Assembly: GCA_035690425.1 (NCBI GenBank)
Contig: DASSKO010000010.1
Location: forward strand, 1-24,156
From: DASSKO01 sp035690425
GTDB lineage: Bacteria; Actinomycetota; Actinomycetes; Propionibacteriales; Nocardioidaceae
Reading direction: 5' to 3'
DNA length: 24,156 nt
In this document: positions 1-6,062 of the stretch, piece after piece
How positions within the stretch are numbered: the first letter of the stretch is position 1
How the letters are laid out: each line of letters begins with the position of its first letter
Position numbers and translations under genes: made by a program
The notes under the pieces: generated by a model
Databases searched by the model: none
Seen by the model: only the letters and a program-made list of their open reading frames with translations
Told to the model about the DNA's origin: nothing

Positions 1-139
1 ACACATGCGTCAACTCACCCTGCGCCCGCATCGCCGCATAAAACGGATTAATCGCCGCACCCGGCAACCCAAACGCATGCGTCACACCCTCACACCGCAA
101 AATCTCCACCGCCGCACGGGCAGCCGTCATACGAGGCAT
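1..139 (-). CDS. gcl: Glyoxylate carboligase (tartronate-semialdehyde synthase), N-terminus, cut by window edge
   Basis: This is the first 46 codons of a thiamine-diphosphate enzyme that condenses two glyoxylate molecules to tartronate semialdehyde and CO2. The visible protein starts MPRMTAARAAVEILRCEGV and contains FGLPGAAINPFYAAM, which closely matches the N-terminal Pyr-domain signature of E. coli Gcl (FGVPGAAINPFYSAM). The start at 139 is preceded by a purine-rich AGAGGG about 7 nt upstream; a second ATG lies at 130. It is the third gene after hyi and glxR on the same strand, 84 nt beyond the glxR stop, so its product would feed GlxR. Codon choice is strange: 45 of 46 third positions are G or T, whereas neighbouring genes prefer C. 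The rest of the gene lies outside the window. The identification rests on a short but highly characteristic stretch. Confidence 0.88.
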   Translation of the reverse strand, partial: MPRMTAARAAVEILRCEGVTHAFGLPGAAINPFYAAMRAQGELTHV

Positions 140-165
140 AGTGATCCCTCTTTCCCTGTTCTGTC

Positions 166-197
166 GTTGTCGCTGTGTTGACTTTGGTTGTCGCTGT
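166..197. repeat. 11-bp direct repeat upstream of gcl, 21 bp apart
   Basis: GTTGTCGCTGT occurs at 166-176 and again at 187-197 (ACAGCGACAAC on the gcl coding strand). The offset is 21 bp, about two helical turns, and the pair lies in the glxR-gcl gap some 27-60 nt before the gcl start. The spacing would suit a regulator bound on one DNA face, but no regulator can be named from this. Confidence 0.45.
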
Positions 198-223
198 CTG
201 GCTTTCGGCCGCCACCGTGCTGG

Positions 224-1099
224 TCAGCGGCCGGAGAGTCGCTCCACGCCTCGCAGCAGCGCGGAATGGTCGAGGTCGCCGTCGCCGACCGCCTTGGCCG
301 ATGCCATCAGCTGGGCGACGACGGCTCCCAGCGGGACCGCGACGCCCGCCTCTCGGGCGGCCGCGGTGACGATGCCGAGATCCTTGTGGTGCAGCTCGAC
401 GCGAAACCCCGGGTCGAAGGACCGCGAGAGCATCTTCTCGGCCTTGTGCTCCAGCATCTTCGAGCCGGCCATGCCGCTGCCGAGCACCTGCAGGGCAGCG
501 GCGGTGTCCACGCCATGCGCCTCCAGGAAGACCACCGCCTCGGCGAGCACCTCCAGGTTGGCGGCGGCGATCAGCTGGTTGGCTGCCTTCACCGTCTGCC
601 CGGAGCCGCTCGGTCCGACATGCACGATCGTCGAGCCCACCACGTCGAGGATGGGCTTGGCCCTCGTGACGTCTGCGGCCCCACCGCCGACCATGATCGA
701 CAGCGTCCCGTTGACAGCACCCGCCTCGCCACCGGAGACCGGCGCGTCCAGCAGCCGCAGGTCATGTGCCGCGGCCTGGGACGCGAGCTCGACCGTCACG
801 TCGGGGCGGATGGTGGAGAAGTCGACGACCAGGGCGCCGGACCTGACGCGGGCGAAGACGCCTGCCTCGCCCGCGAGGACCTCCTGCACGTCCGCGGAGT
901 CGGGCACCATCACCGCGACGACCTCCGCCTCGGCGACCGCCTCGGCGATGGAGTGCGCAGCACGGCCGCCGGCCTCGACCAGCGAAGCAGTCTTCTCCTG
1001 CGTCCGGTTGTAGCCCACGACGTGATGGCCGGCCCTGGCGAGGTTCGCCGCCATCGGGCTGCCCATGATGCCCAGGCCGATGAAGGCGACGTTCGTCAT
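224..1099 (-). CDS. glxR: Tartronate semialdehyde reductase (2-hydroxy-3-oxopropionate reductase)
   Basis: This 291-residue NAD(P)H-dependent enzyme of the beta-hydroxyacid dehydrogenase family should reduce tartronate semialdehyde, the Gcl product, to D-glycerate. An N-terminal Rossmann nucleotide-binding loop, GLGIMGSPM, lies at about 8-16. The substrate-binding signature DAPVSGG is at 118-124, and GSGQTVKAANQ at 165-175 carries the catalytic Lys171 and Asn175. The length is typical for the family. The open frame continues upstream, but the ATG at 1099 is preceded by AGGGAGGA at a good distance and gives the family N-terminus MTNVAFIGLG. It follows hyi with a 37-nt gap and precedes gcl. Family members also act on 3-hydroxyisobutyrate; the gcl/hyi context favours GlxR. 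Confidence 0.92.
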   Translation of the reverse strand: MTNVAFIGLGIMGSPMAANLARAGHHVVGYNRTQEKTASLVEAGGRAAHSIAEAVAEAEVVAVMVPDSADVQEVLAGEAGVFARVRSGALVVDFSTIRPDVTVELASQAAAHDLRLLDAPVSGGEAGAVNGTLSIMVGGGAADVTRAKPILDVVGSTIVHVGPSGSGQTVKAANQLIAAANLEVLAEAVVFLEAHGVDTAAALQVLGSGMAGSKMLEHKAEKMLSRSFDPGFRVELHHKDLGIVTAAAREAGVAVPLGAVVAQLMASAKAVGDGDLDHSALLRGVERLSGR

Positions 1100-1136
1100 G
1101 GCGGCCCGTCCTCCCTGGGTCTGTCCGACGGCAGCT

Positions 1137-1961
1137 CTACGCGCCGGAGCCGCGACGCTCGCGCGGCAGCCACTCGAAGCTGTCGACGGACGCGCCGCTG
1201 GGCTTGTACTCCAGACCGACCCAGCCGGTGTAGCCGGCAGCCTGCAGGGCGCTGAGGTGCTGGTCCAACGGCAGGTCACCGGTGCCGGGCTCGTTGCGAC
1301 CGGGGTGGTCGGCGACCTGCACGTGCGCGATGCGGTCGGCGTGGTCGGCGATGACCTTGCCGACGTCGTCACCGTTGACGGCGAGGTGGTAGAAGTCGGC
1401 CAGCAGACCGACGTTGGTGACACCGGCCTCGGCGCAGACACGGTCGATGACGGCGAGTGCGTCGGCTGCGTTGAGCAGCGGGTAGCGCTCGGCCCCGCTC
1501 ACCGGCTCCACCAGCACGGTGCCGCCGATCGCGCCGGCGGCCTTCGCGGCGAGCCCGAGGTTCTCGGCGCCGAGGTCGTCACGCTCCTGGGTCGACACGC
1601 CCTCGACGCGGTTGCCGTACAGCGCGTTGAACGCCGTGCAGCCCAGCCGCTCGCCGATGCCGACGGTGACGGCGATGTTGTCGCGAAACTCGGCTGACCG
1701 GGTCGGCCATGAGACCAGCCCACGGTCACCACCGGGCATGTCACCGGCGGCGAAGTTCAGGCCCACCAGGGAGACACCGGCGTCCTCGATCGCCCGGACG
1801 AAGGCGTCGATCTCGGGATCGGTCGGGACGGACTTCTCGAACGGCCACCAGAACTCCACCGCATCGAACCCGGCCTGCTTGGCAGCGGCCGGACGCTCGA
1901 GAAGCGGAAGCTCGGTGAACAGGATCGAGCAGTTGACCTCGTACGGCAATGTGTGGCTCAC
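1137..1961 (-). CDS. hyi: Hydroxypyruvate isomerase
   Basis: This 274-residue TIM-barrel protein of the AP-endonuclease 2 superfamily should interconvert hydroxypyruvate and tartronate semialdehyde, linking to the Gcl-GlxR route. Candidate metal and catalytic residues are visible: Glu152 in LVEPVSG, Asp189 and His192 in LLADFYH, His213 and Asp218 in AHVQVADHP, and Glu251 in GLEYKPSG. The N-terminal NCSILFTELPLLERPAAA matches Hyi proteins. The start is GTG at 1961, with AAGAAGA upstream as a modest ribosome site. A promoter and candidate AllR operators lie just upstream. It heads the hyi-glxR-gcl operon and lies 72 nt after the urate oxidase stop, so it may also receive read-through transcription. 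Confidence 0.92.
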   Translation of the reverse strand: MSHTLPYEVNCSILFTELPLLERPAAAKQAGFDAVEFWWPFEKSVPTDPEIDAFVRAIEDAGVSLVGLNFAAGDMPGGDRGLVSWPTRSAEFRDNIAVTVGIGERLGCTAFNALYGNRVEGVSTQERDDLGAENLGLAAKAAGAIGGTVLVEPVSGAERYPLLNAADALAVIDRVCAEAGVTNVGLLADFYHLAVNGDDVGKVIADHADRIAHVQVADHPGRNEPGTGDLPLDQHLSALQAAGYTGWVGLEYKPSGASVDSFEWLPRERRGSGA

Positions 1962-1972
1962 GCTCGGTCTTC

Positions 1973-2037
1973 TTTCGTATCGCGGAATTCAGATTCTGTT
2001 CCACGGAAAGCATAGGCAGTGGCGATAGCCAGATCAA
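1973..2037 (-). promoter_or_regulatory. Promoter of hyi-glxR-gcl with candidate AllR operators
   Basis: On the minus strand TTGATC (2037-2032) and TATGCT (2014-2009) are separated by exactly 17 nt, a good sigma-70-type promoter. The -35 overlaps the urate oxidase stop codon. Around and after the expected start site lie two palindromic elements: TTCCACGGAA (1999-2008, arms TTCC/GGAA) and TTTCGTATCGCGGAA (1973-1987). The second matches a site in front of the IclR-type regulator at 4253-4267 in 12 of 15 positions. Such placement suits repression by the divergent regulator. Confidence 0.6.
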
Positions 2038-2945
2038 ACGACGGTGCGCCACGCCGATCCCGGCTCGGACGCGTCGTCACGCTCGACCGTGGCCTCGATC
2101 AGCCCGTAGGGCCGGTCGGCCGCGATGAAGACCTCGCCGGGATTGTCCACCCCGAACGGAGAAAGGTCGACCTGGACATGGTGCTTGTTGGGCGCGGAGA
2201 ACCGGATCTCGGCAACCTTGGGGTGCTGCTCGAGCACGGCCGTGCCCATGCCGTACAGCGTCTGCTGCAGTGCATAGCTGTGGATCTCGGCGAACCGCCG
2301 GAGCAACAGCGCCTTGACCGCGTCGTAGGAGGCGTCCCAGTCGGTGTCGCCCGTCTTTGCAGACGCAGTGTCGTAGCGCCAGCGCGCGACCAGTGACGTC
2401 GCCAGGATCCGGTCGGTGGTCTCGGGCAGCGTGGTGTAGGTGTCCTTGAGGAACCCGTGGAACTCCGAGCCGGTGGTCTTGGCCACGACGAGGTCCTTGA
2501 CGCCGGAGACGACGTGGGCGCGCCGGGATGCCCCGACGCCGTCGATGTTCACGACGGTGGTGCGCACACCACTGCCGCTCCGGACGAACGAGTGGTCGTG
2601 CCCCCTGCCGTCGACATCGATGCGGTCCCAGCCGTACTCCTCGATCTCGACGCGCGCACCGTCGGCCGCGGGGACCTGCGCGACGAAGTGGTCGGCGAGC
2701 GCGAGCGCGAAGTCCTCGATCGCGTCGACGCCCTTCTCCTTGGCGAAGGAGAAGACGGTGTTCTTCTGGCTGTCCGTGGGCAGGACGTCTTTCTGGTCAC
2801 CATCCACGTGCGCGTCGCGGAACCGCCCGCGCAGCGCGGTGGACACGTTGAGATCCCGGATCTGGTGCCGGGCGGTGTCGCGGTAGACGCGGACGACCCG
2901 GGTCTCCGACTTCCCGTACTGGTTCGGCCCCAAGACGATGCCCAC
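2034..2945 (-). CDS. Urate oxidase (factor-independent uricase)
   Basis: This enzyme oxidises urate with O2 to 5-hydroxyisourate and H2O2, without cofactor. The 303-residue protein has the two-T-fold layout and the usual length. Residues aligning with the known active site are present: Lys12 in NQYGKSE, Thr57-Asp58 in LPTDSQKNTV, Phe162 in GSEFHGFLKD, Arg179 in TTDRILATS, Gln227/228 in YALQQTL, and Asn253 with His255 in APNKHHVQVDL. The start is GTG at 2945. It lies 5 nt after the HIU hydrolase stop, so the two are surely co-transcribed. The products of this gene and its two upstream neighbours turn urate into allantoin. The gene is named uaZ, uox or pucL in different genera; I give no symbol. 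Confidence 0.96.
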   Translation of the reverse strand: MGIVLGPNQYGKSETRVVRVYRDTARHQIRDLNVSTALRGRFRDAHVDGDQKDVLPTDSQKNTVFSFAKEKGVDAIEDFALALADHFVAQVPAADGARVEIEEYGWDRIDVDGRGHDHSFVRSGSGVRTTVVNIDGVGASRRAHVVSGVKDLVVAKTTGSEFHGFLKDTYTTLPETTDRILATSLVARWRYDTASAKTGDTDWDASYDAVKALLLRRFAEIHSYALQQTLYGMGTAVLEQHPKVAEIRFSAPNKHHVQVDLSPFGVDNPGEVFIAADRPYGLIEATVERDDASEPGSAWRTVV

Positions 2946-2950
2946 GGTGG

Positions 2951-3289
2951 TCAGCTCCCTCGATAGATCGAGTAGGCGAACGGGCTCAGCAGCAGCGGCA
3001 CGTGGTAGTGCTGAGCAGCTTCGGTCACGGTGACGGTGACGCTCACCTCCGGGAAGAAGCAGGCTTGCTCGGTTCGTGCGCCGTACGCCGACGTGTCGAA
3101 GGTCAGCCGGTAGTCGCCCGGCTCGACCCGGTCGGGGCCCAGTTCGCGGACGCGACCGTCCGGGTCGGTCACCGCAGTCGCGAGGACCGTGCTGCTGCCC
3201 ACAGCACGGACCTGCTCCAGGCGGACGGGTACGCCGGCGGCGGGCCGGCCCAGCGCGGTGTCGAGCACATGGGTGGTGATTGCGCTCAT
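2951..3289 (-). CDS. uraH: 5-hydroxyisourate hydrolase (transthyretin-like)
   Basis: The protein hydrolyses 5-hydroxyisourate, the product of urate oxidase, to OHCU. It is 112 residues, the normal size of the homotetrameric transthyretin-related family. The signature residues are all there: His7 in THVLD, Arg46 in DGRVREL, His96 in HYHVPLLLSP and the C-terminal tetrapeptide YRGS (109-112). The ATG at 3289 shares its A with the TGA of the upstream OHCU decarboxylase gene (TGATG), so the pair is translationally coupled. The coupling and the matching pathway order leave little doubt about function. Confidence 0.96.
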   Translation of the reverse strand: MSAITTHVLDTALGRPAAGVPVRLEQVRAVGSSTVLATAVTDPDGRVRELGPDRVEPGDYRLTFDTSAYGARTEQACFFPEVSVTVTVTEAAQHYHVPLLLSPFAYSIYRGS

Positions 3290-3810
3290 CAGCCGATCGC
3301 CTCCTCGGTCAGCACGACCTCGCGCAGTCGCAGCAGCGCGATCTTGCGCAGCTCGTCGGCGACGACCCGCGCCTCGGTCTCGTCGTCGTTGCCGAGCCGG
3401 TCGCGGAGCGCCGTGAGGATCTGCTCCGAGCCGAGGCCCGAAGCACAGACCAAGAAGACCCGGTCGAAGCGGTCCTCGTAGGCTCGGTTCGCATCGGCCA
3501 GGGCGGCGAGCGTCTGCTCGTCACGTCGCACCGCCGCCTGCTCCCGCCGCGACCAGGCGGCCGCGGAACCCGCTGCCTGCGCGCGCTCACCGATGCGCGG
3601 GTGGGCGGCCAGCGCGCGGTCGAGGTCGGCGCGGGTGAAGGAACACGCTGCGGCGTCGGCCGTATCCAGCAGGGCCTCGACGCTCGAGTAGGGCCGGCCG
3701 TCGCGGATCGTGGCGGCCCAGTGCGGCACGTCGCAGCAGCTCAACAGGGCCCGGGTGAGCTCGTCGGCCGGCCGGGTGTTGAAGCGGGTCATCCGCACCG
3801 TTTGGCGCAT
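3289..3810 (-). CDS. uraD: OHCU decarboxylase
   Basis: The enzyme decarboxylates 2-oxo-4-hydroxy-4-carboxy-5-ureidoimidazoline to S-(+)-allantoin, the last step from urate. The all-helical protein has up to 173 residues. The catalytic His70 lies in HPRIGER (70-76), the conserved Glu90 in SRREQ (87-91), and FDRVFLVCASG (115-125) is the family core helix. Two ATG starts are possible, at 3810 and 3792. The shorter one (MTRFNTRPADE) fits the usual family N-terminus better, and neither has a clear Shine-Dalgarno site. It lies 9 nt after the upstream AH_C-like gene and overlaps uraH by one base. Confidence 0.93.
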   Translation of the reverse strand: MRQTVRMTRFNTRPADELTRALLSCCDVPHWAATIRDGRPYSSVEALLDTADAAACSFTRADLDRALAAHPRIGERAQAAGSAAAWSRREQAAVRRDEQTLAALADANRAYEDRFDRVFLVCASGLGSEQILTALRDRLGNDDETEARVVADELRKIALLRLREVVLTEEAIG

Positions 3811-3819
3811 CCGCGCAGG

Positions 3820-4206
3820 CTACTGCGCCGGTGCGCTGCGGTACGCGCGCCAGCCGCCGTACTCGGTGATGTCGCGGTGCCGGCCCGATTCCACCTCGCC
3901 GGGGCGCAGCTGGACGCACAGTGCGTAGGAGCCGTCGGAGAGCGCCACCACACCGAGCTCGAGCTCTGCGGGCTCCGCGGCCAGGAAGGTCTCCCCGACC
4001 GTCGACAGCGGCACGTCGTAGAGCTCGCCGCTGATCGCCGCTCCCTCGCCGGCGGCGGCAGGCGCCAGGCCGGGGAACTCCTCGCGCACGGAGTAGAAGC
4101 GGTAGCGGGCAGCCGTGCGCACCTCGCCGAGGAACGGAAACGACTCGACGGTGTGGTGCACCGCGCCGCCTCGCATGCCCTCGCCGTTGAGAAACAGTGC
4201 AACCAT
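3820..4206 (-). CDS. Standalone allophanate hydrolase C-terminal-like domain protein
   Basis: This 128-residue protein resembles, over its full length, the C-terminal domain of allophanate hydrolase (AtzF/DUR1,2 type; gamma-glutamyl-cyclotransferase-like fold). The order of motifs is the same: FLNGEGMRGGAVH (5-17), FLGEVRTAARYRFYSV (25-40), GELYDVPL (60-67) and GRHRDITEYGGWRAY (108-122). The amidase domain that normally precedes it is absent, and no amidase gene lies in the window. In allophanate hydrolase this domain is reported to handle the N-carboxycarbamate product. Here it is the first gene of the urate operon, with GGAGGG 7 nt before its ATG. A role in a ureide or carbamate step is inferred from context; the substrate is unknown. 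Confidence 0.72.
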   Translation of the reverse strand: MVALFLNGEGMRGGAVHHTVESFPFLGEVRTAARYRFYSVREEFPGLAPAAAGEGAAISGELYDVPLSTVGETFLAAEPAELELGVVALSDGSYALCVQLRPGEVESGRHRDITEYGGWRAYRSAPAQ

Positions 4207-4250
4207 CTCGGCCCTCCGCCGGTCGTGGGGACGCGGTGCGCACCCCAGCC

Positions 4251-4294
4251 GCTTCCGTATTGCGGACAGTAGTATCTACGTAGCGGAAGCTCAA
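4251..4294. promoter_or_regulatory. Divergent promoter and candidate AllR operator between urate operon and regulator
   Basis: The minus strand has TTGAGC (4294-4289), a 17-nt spacer and TACTGT (4271-4266), a plausible promoter for the urate operon. The plus strand has a TAGTAT (4270-4275) that could be the regulator's -10. TTCCGTATTGCGGAC (4253-4267) is palindromic (TCCG, 5 nt, CGGA) and recurs before hyi. GCTTCCG (4251-4257) and CGGAAGC (4284-4290) form a wider inverted repeat, and CTACGTAG (4277-4284) is a perfect palindrome. The arrangement suggests autoregulation plus control of the operon. Confidence 0.6.
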
Positions 4295-4333
4295 CGGCTA
4301 CGCCGCCGATGCCTACGTTGGAAGGAGCGCCCG

Positions 4334-5140
4334 ATGCACCCGAGCGCCACTGCCACGGACCCCACCGACCCCGATACGGCCGCCCCGGCCGGGACCAAGC
4401 CACGGTCGGGGAGTGTCCAGTCGATCGAGCGCGCGTTCGGCTTGCTCGAGGTGATGGCCGACCACGGTGGGATGATGGGCCTGTCCCAGCTGGCTGCCGC
4501 GTCCGGTCTTCCGCTGCCCACCATCCACCGCCTGGTCCGCACCCTGGTCGACCTCGGCTACGTGCGGCAGGAACCCTCGCGCCAGTACGTGCTCGGGCCC
4601 AAGCTGATCCGACTGGGCGAGAGCTCCACGACCATGCTGAGCCGCTGGGCTCGCCCGCACCTGGCCAAGCTGGTCGACGAGCTGGGTGAGTCGACCAACC
4701 TCGCCATGCTCGACGGCGACCAGATCGTCTACGTGGCGCAGGTCCCCTCACGGCACTCGATGCGGATGTTCACCGAGGTCGGACGCCGGGTGCTCCCGCA
4801 CTGCACTGCGGTCGGCAAGGCCCTGATGGCCACGATGCCCCGCGAGCAGGTGGCCGACATCCTGCACCGCACCGGCATGCCTCACCACACCGAGCACACC
4901 ATCACCGACCCCGGTGTGTTCGCCGAGCAGCTCGCCTGGTCCGCCGAGCACGGTTATGCCCTCGACGACGGTGAGCAGGAGATCGGAGTCCGCTGCATCG
5001 CGGTCGCCGTGCCCGATGTGCCGTTCAAGCTGGCGCTGTCGGTGTCGGGCCCGGCGCCGCGGATGACCGAGGCCGTGATCGACGGCGCCGTCCCGCTGCT
5101 CACCGACGCCGGAGCGGCGCTGTCTCGCGACCTCGGCTGA
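4334..5140 (+). CDS. IclR-family regulator of ureide/glyoxylate metabolism (AllR-like)
   Basis: This 268-residue transcription factor has an N-terminal winged helix-turn-helix (about 28-90, with GLSQLAAASGLPLPTIHRLV as the HTH) and the C-terminal IclR effector domain (about 105-265, including VLPHCTAVGKALMA and EEHGYALDDGEQEIG-like sequence AEHGYALDDGEQEIG). The start is the ATG at 4334 because AAGGAG lies 7 nt before it; the frame stays open further upstream, through the promoter. It is divergent from the urate operon, and a shared palindrome occurs before itself and before hyi. In E. coli AllR represses gcl/hyi/glxR and responds to allantoin and glyoxylate. That this protein does the same is inferred from position and family. 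Confidence 0.85.
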   Translation: MHPSATATDPTDPDTAAPAGTKPRSGSVQSIERAFGLLEVMADHGGMMGLSQLAAASGLPLPTIHRLVRTLVDLGYVRQEPSRQYVLGPKLIRLGESSTTMLSRWARPHLAKLVDELGESTNLAMLDGDQIVYVAQVPSRHSMRMFTEVGRRVLPHCTAVGKALMATMPREQVADILHRTGMPHHTEHTITDPGVFAEQLAWSAEHGYALDDGEQEIGVRCIAVAVPDVPFKLALSVSGPAPRMTEAVIDGAVPLLTDAGAALSRDLG

Positions 5141-5159
5141 CCCCTCGCGCAACGCTCGG

Positions 5160-5165
5160 TAGAGT
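5160..5165 (+). promoter_or_regulatory. -10 hexamer of gpm, leaderless start
   Basis: TAGAGT ends 6 nt before the gpm ATG (5172) and no Shine-Dalgarno sequence is present. Transcription would begin at or next to the start codon. The same spacing recurs before typA and pxpA. Confidence 0.6.
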
Positions 5166-5171
5166 CCGGGC

Positions 5172-5936
5172 ATGACTGACACGCCGGGGCCCACGCGCAC
5201 GCTGGTCCTGCTCCGCCACGGCGAGAGCGAGTGGAACGCCAAGAACCTGTTCACCGGGTGGGTGGACGTCGGCCTGACCGAGAAGGGCCGGCAGGAGGCG
5301 GTGCGCGGCGGTGAGCTGCTCGCCGAGCGTGAGCTCCTGCCCGACCTGCTGCACACCTCGGTGCTGAAGCGGGCGATCCAGACCGCGCAGCTGACGCTGG
5401 AGACCTGCGACCGGCAGTGGATCGGCGTACGGCGATCATGGCGGCTCAACGAGCGTCACTACGGAGCGTTGCAGGGCAAGGACAAGAAGGCCACGCTCGA
5501 GGAGTTCGGCGAGGAGCAGTTCATGCTCTGGCGCCGGTCCTACCACACGCCGCCGCCGGCGATCGCCGACGACGGCGAGTGGAGCCAGGTCGGCGACGCC
5601 AGGTATGCCGCGCTGCCGCCGGAGCTGCAGCCGCGCACGGAGTGCCTCGCCGACGTGGTCGAGCGGATGCTGCCCTACTGGTACGACGCGATCGTGCCCG
5701 ACCTGCGCACCGGCCAGACCGTGTGCGTGACCGCGCACGGCAACTCGCTGCGCGCACTGGTCAAGCATCTCGACGACATGAGCGCGGAGGACGTCGTCGG
5801 CCTCAACATCCCGACCGGCATCCCGCTGGTCTATGAGCTCGACCCGGACATGCGGCCGATCCGCCGCGGCGGCGAGTACCTCGACCCGGAGGCCGCGCAG
5901 GACGCGATCGCCGCGGTCGCCAGCCAGGGCCGCTGA
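5172..5936 (+). CDS. gpmA: 2,3-bisphosphoglycerate-dependent phosphoglycerate mutase
   Basis: The enzyme interconverts 3- and 2-phosphoglycerate in glycolysis and gluconeogenesis, using a phosphohistidine intermediate. The 254-residue protein has the dPGM signature LLRHGESEWN with His16 as phospho-acceptor, FTGWVDVGLTEKG (27-39), LNERHYGALQG with Glu94 as likely acid/base, and AHGNSLRAL with the second active-site His. The length is normal. It converges with the DUF559-type pseudogene. In mycobacteria gpm1 sits close to mshA and a ybjN-like gene (Rv0486-Rv0489). Here the same three genes are neighbours, though gpm has the opposite orientation and an extra gene lies between. Confidence 0.96.
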   Translation: MTDTPGPTRTLVLLRHGESEWNAKNLFTGWVDVGLTEKGRQEAVRGGELLAERELLPDLLHTSVLKRAIQTAQLTLETCDRQWIGVRRSWRLNERHYGALQGKDKKATLEEFGEEQFMLWRRSYHTPPPAIADDGEWSQVGDARYAALPPELQPRTECLADVVERMLPYWYDAIVPDLRTGQTVCVTAHGNSLRALVKHLDDMSAEDVVGLNIPTGIPLVYELDPDMRPIRRGGEYLDPEAAQDAIAAVASQGR

Positions 5937-5937
5937 C

Positions 5938-5967
5938 ACACCGCCACACCGCCACACCGCCACACCG
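5938..5967. repeat. 8-bp tandem repeat ACACCGCC, 3.75 copies
   Basis: Three perfect ACACCGCC units (5938-5945, 5946-5953, 5954-5961) plus a partial ACACCG follow directly after the gpm stop codon. It is a simple microsatellite-like tract that could vary in length by slippage. It lies 9 nt before the first copy of the 54-nt palindromic repeat. Confidence 0.8.
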
Positions 5968-5976
5968 ACGGAGCGT

Positions 5977-6030
5977 CAGTTGACGAAATTGCGGTTCCAC
6001 GGCGCCGCCATCAACCACTTCGTCAACTGG
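5977..6030 (+). repeat. 54-nt palindromic repeat, copy A
   Basis: The element begins CAGTTGACGAA (5977-5987) and ends TTCGTCAACTG (6019-6029) plus G; the ends are an 11-bp perfect inverted repeat. The interior, ATTGCGGTTCC then CGGCGCCGCC then ATCAACCAC, pairs only in part. Two further copies of exactly the same length lie at 7119-7172 and 22027-22080. The left half is nearly identical to the left half of copy B read on the other strand. Copy A lies 33 nt beyond the stop codon of the DUF559-type pseudogene and 41 nt beyond gpm. It could act as a bidirectional transcript end, but there is no T-run. Confidence 0.8.
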
Positions 6031-6062
6031 GGAACCGGTTGGACCGCAAGAGCCCCCGCCGG

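Noticed and set aside
24..139. Acetolactate synthase instead of Gcl for the first partial gene
   Set aside because: The stretch PGAAINPFYAAM and the adjacent hyi and glxR are specific for glyoxylate carboligase; acetolactate synthases have a different sequence there.
188..1255. Long plus-strand open frame opposite glxR
   Set aside because: It is the antisense shadow of glxR and hyi in GC-rich DNA; its protein has no family motif and is rich in Arg, Asp and His runs.
5977..6030. Coding reading of the 54-nt repeats (QLT...FVNW in one frame of each copy)
   Set aside because: All three copies stay open in a similar frame, but they have no start or ribosome site and flanking translations differ completely; the similarity follows from the shared DNA ends.
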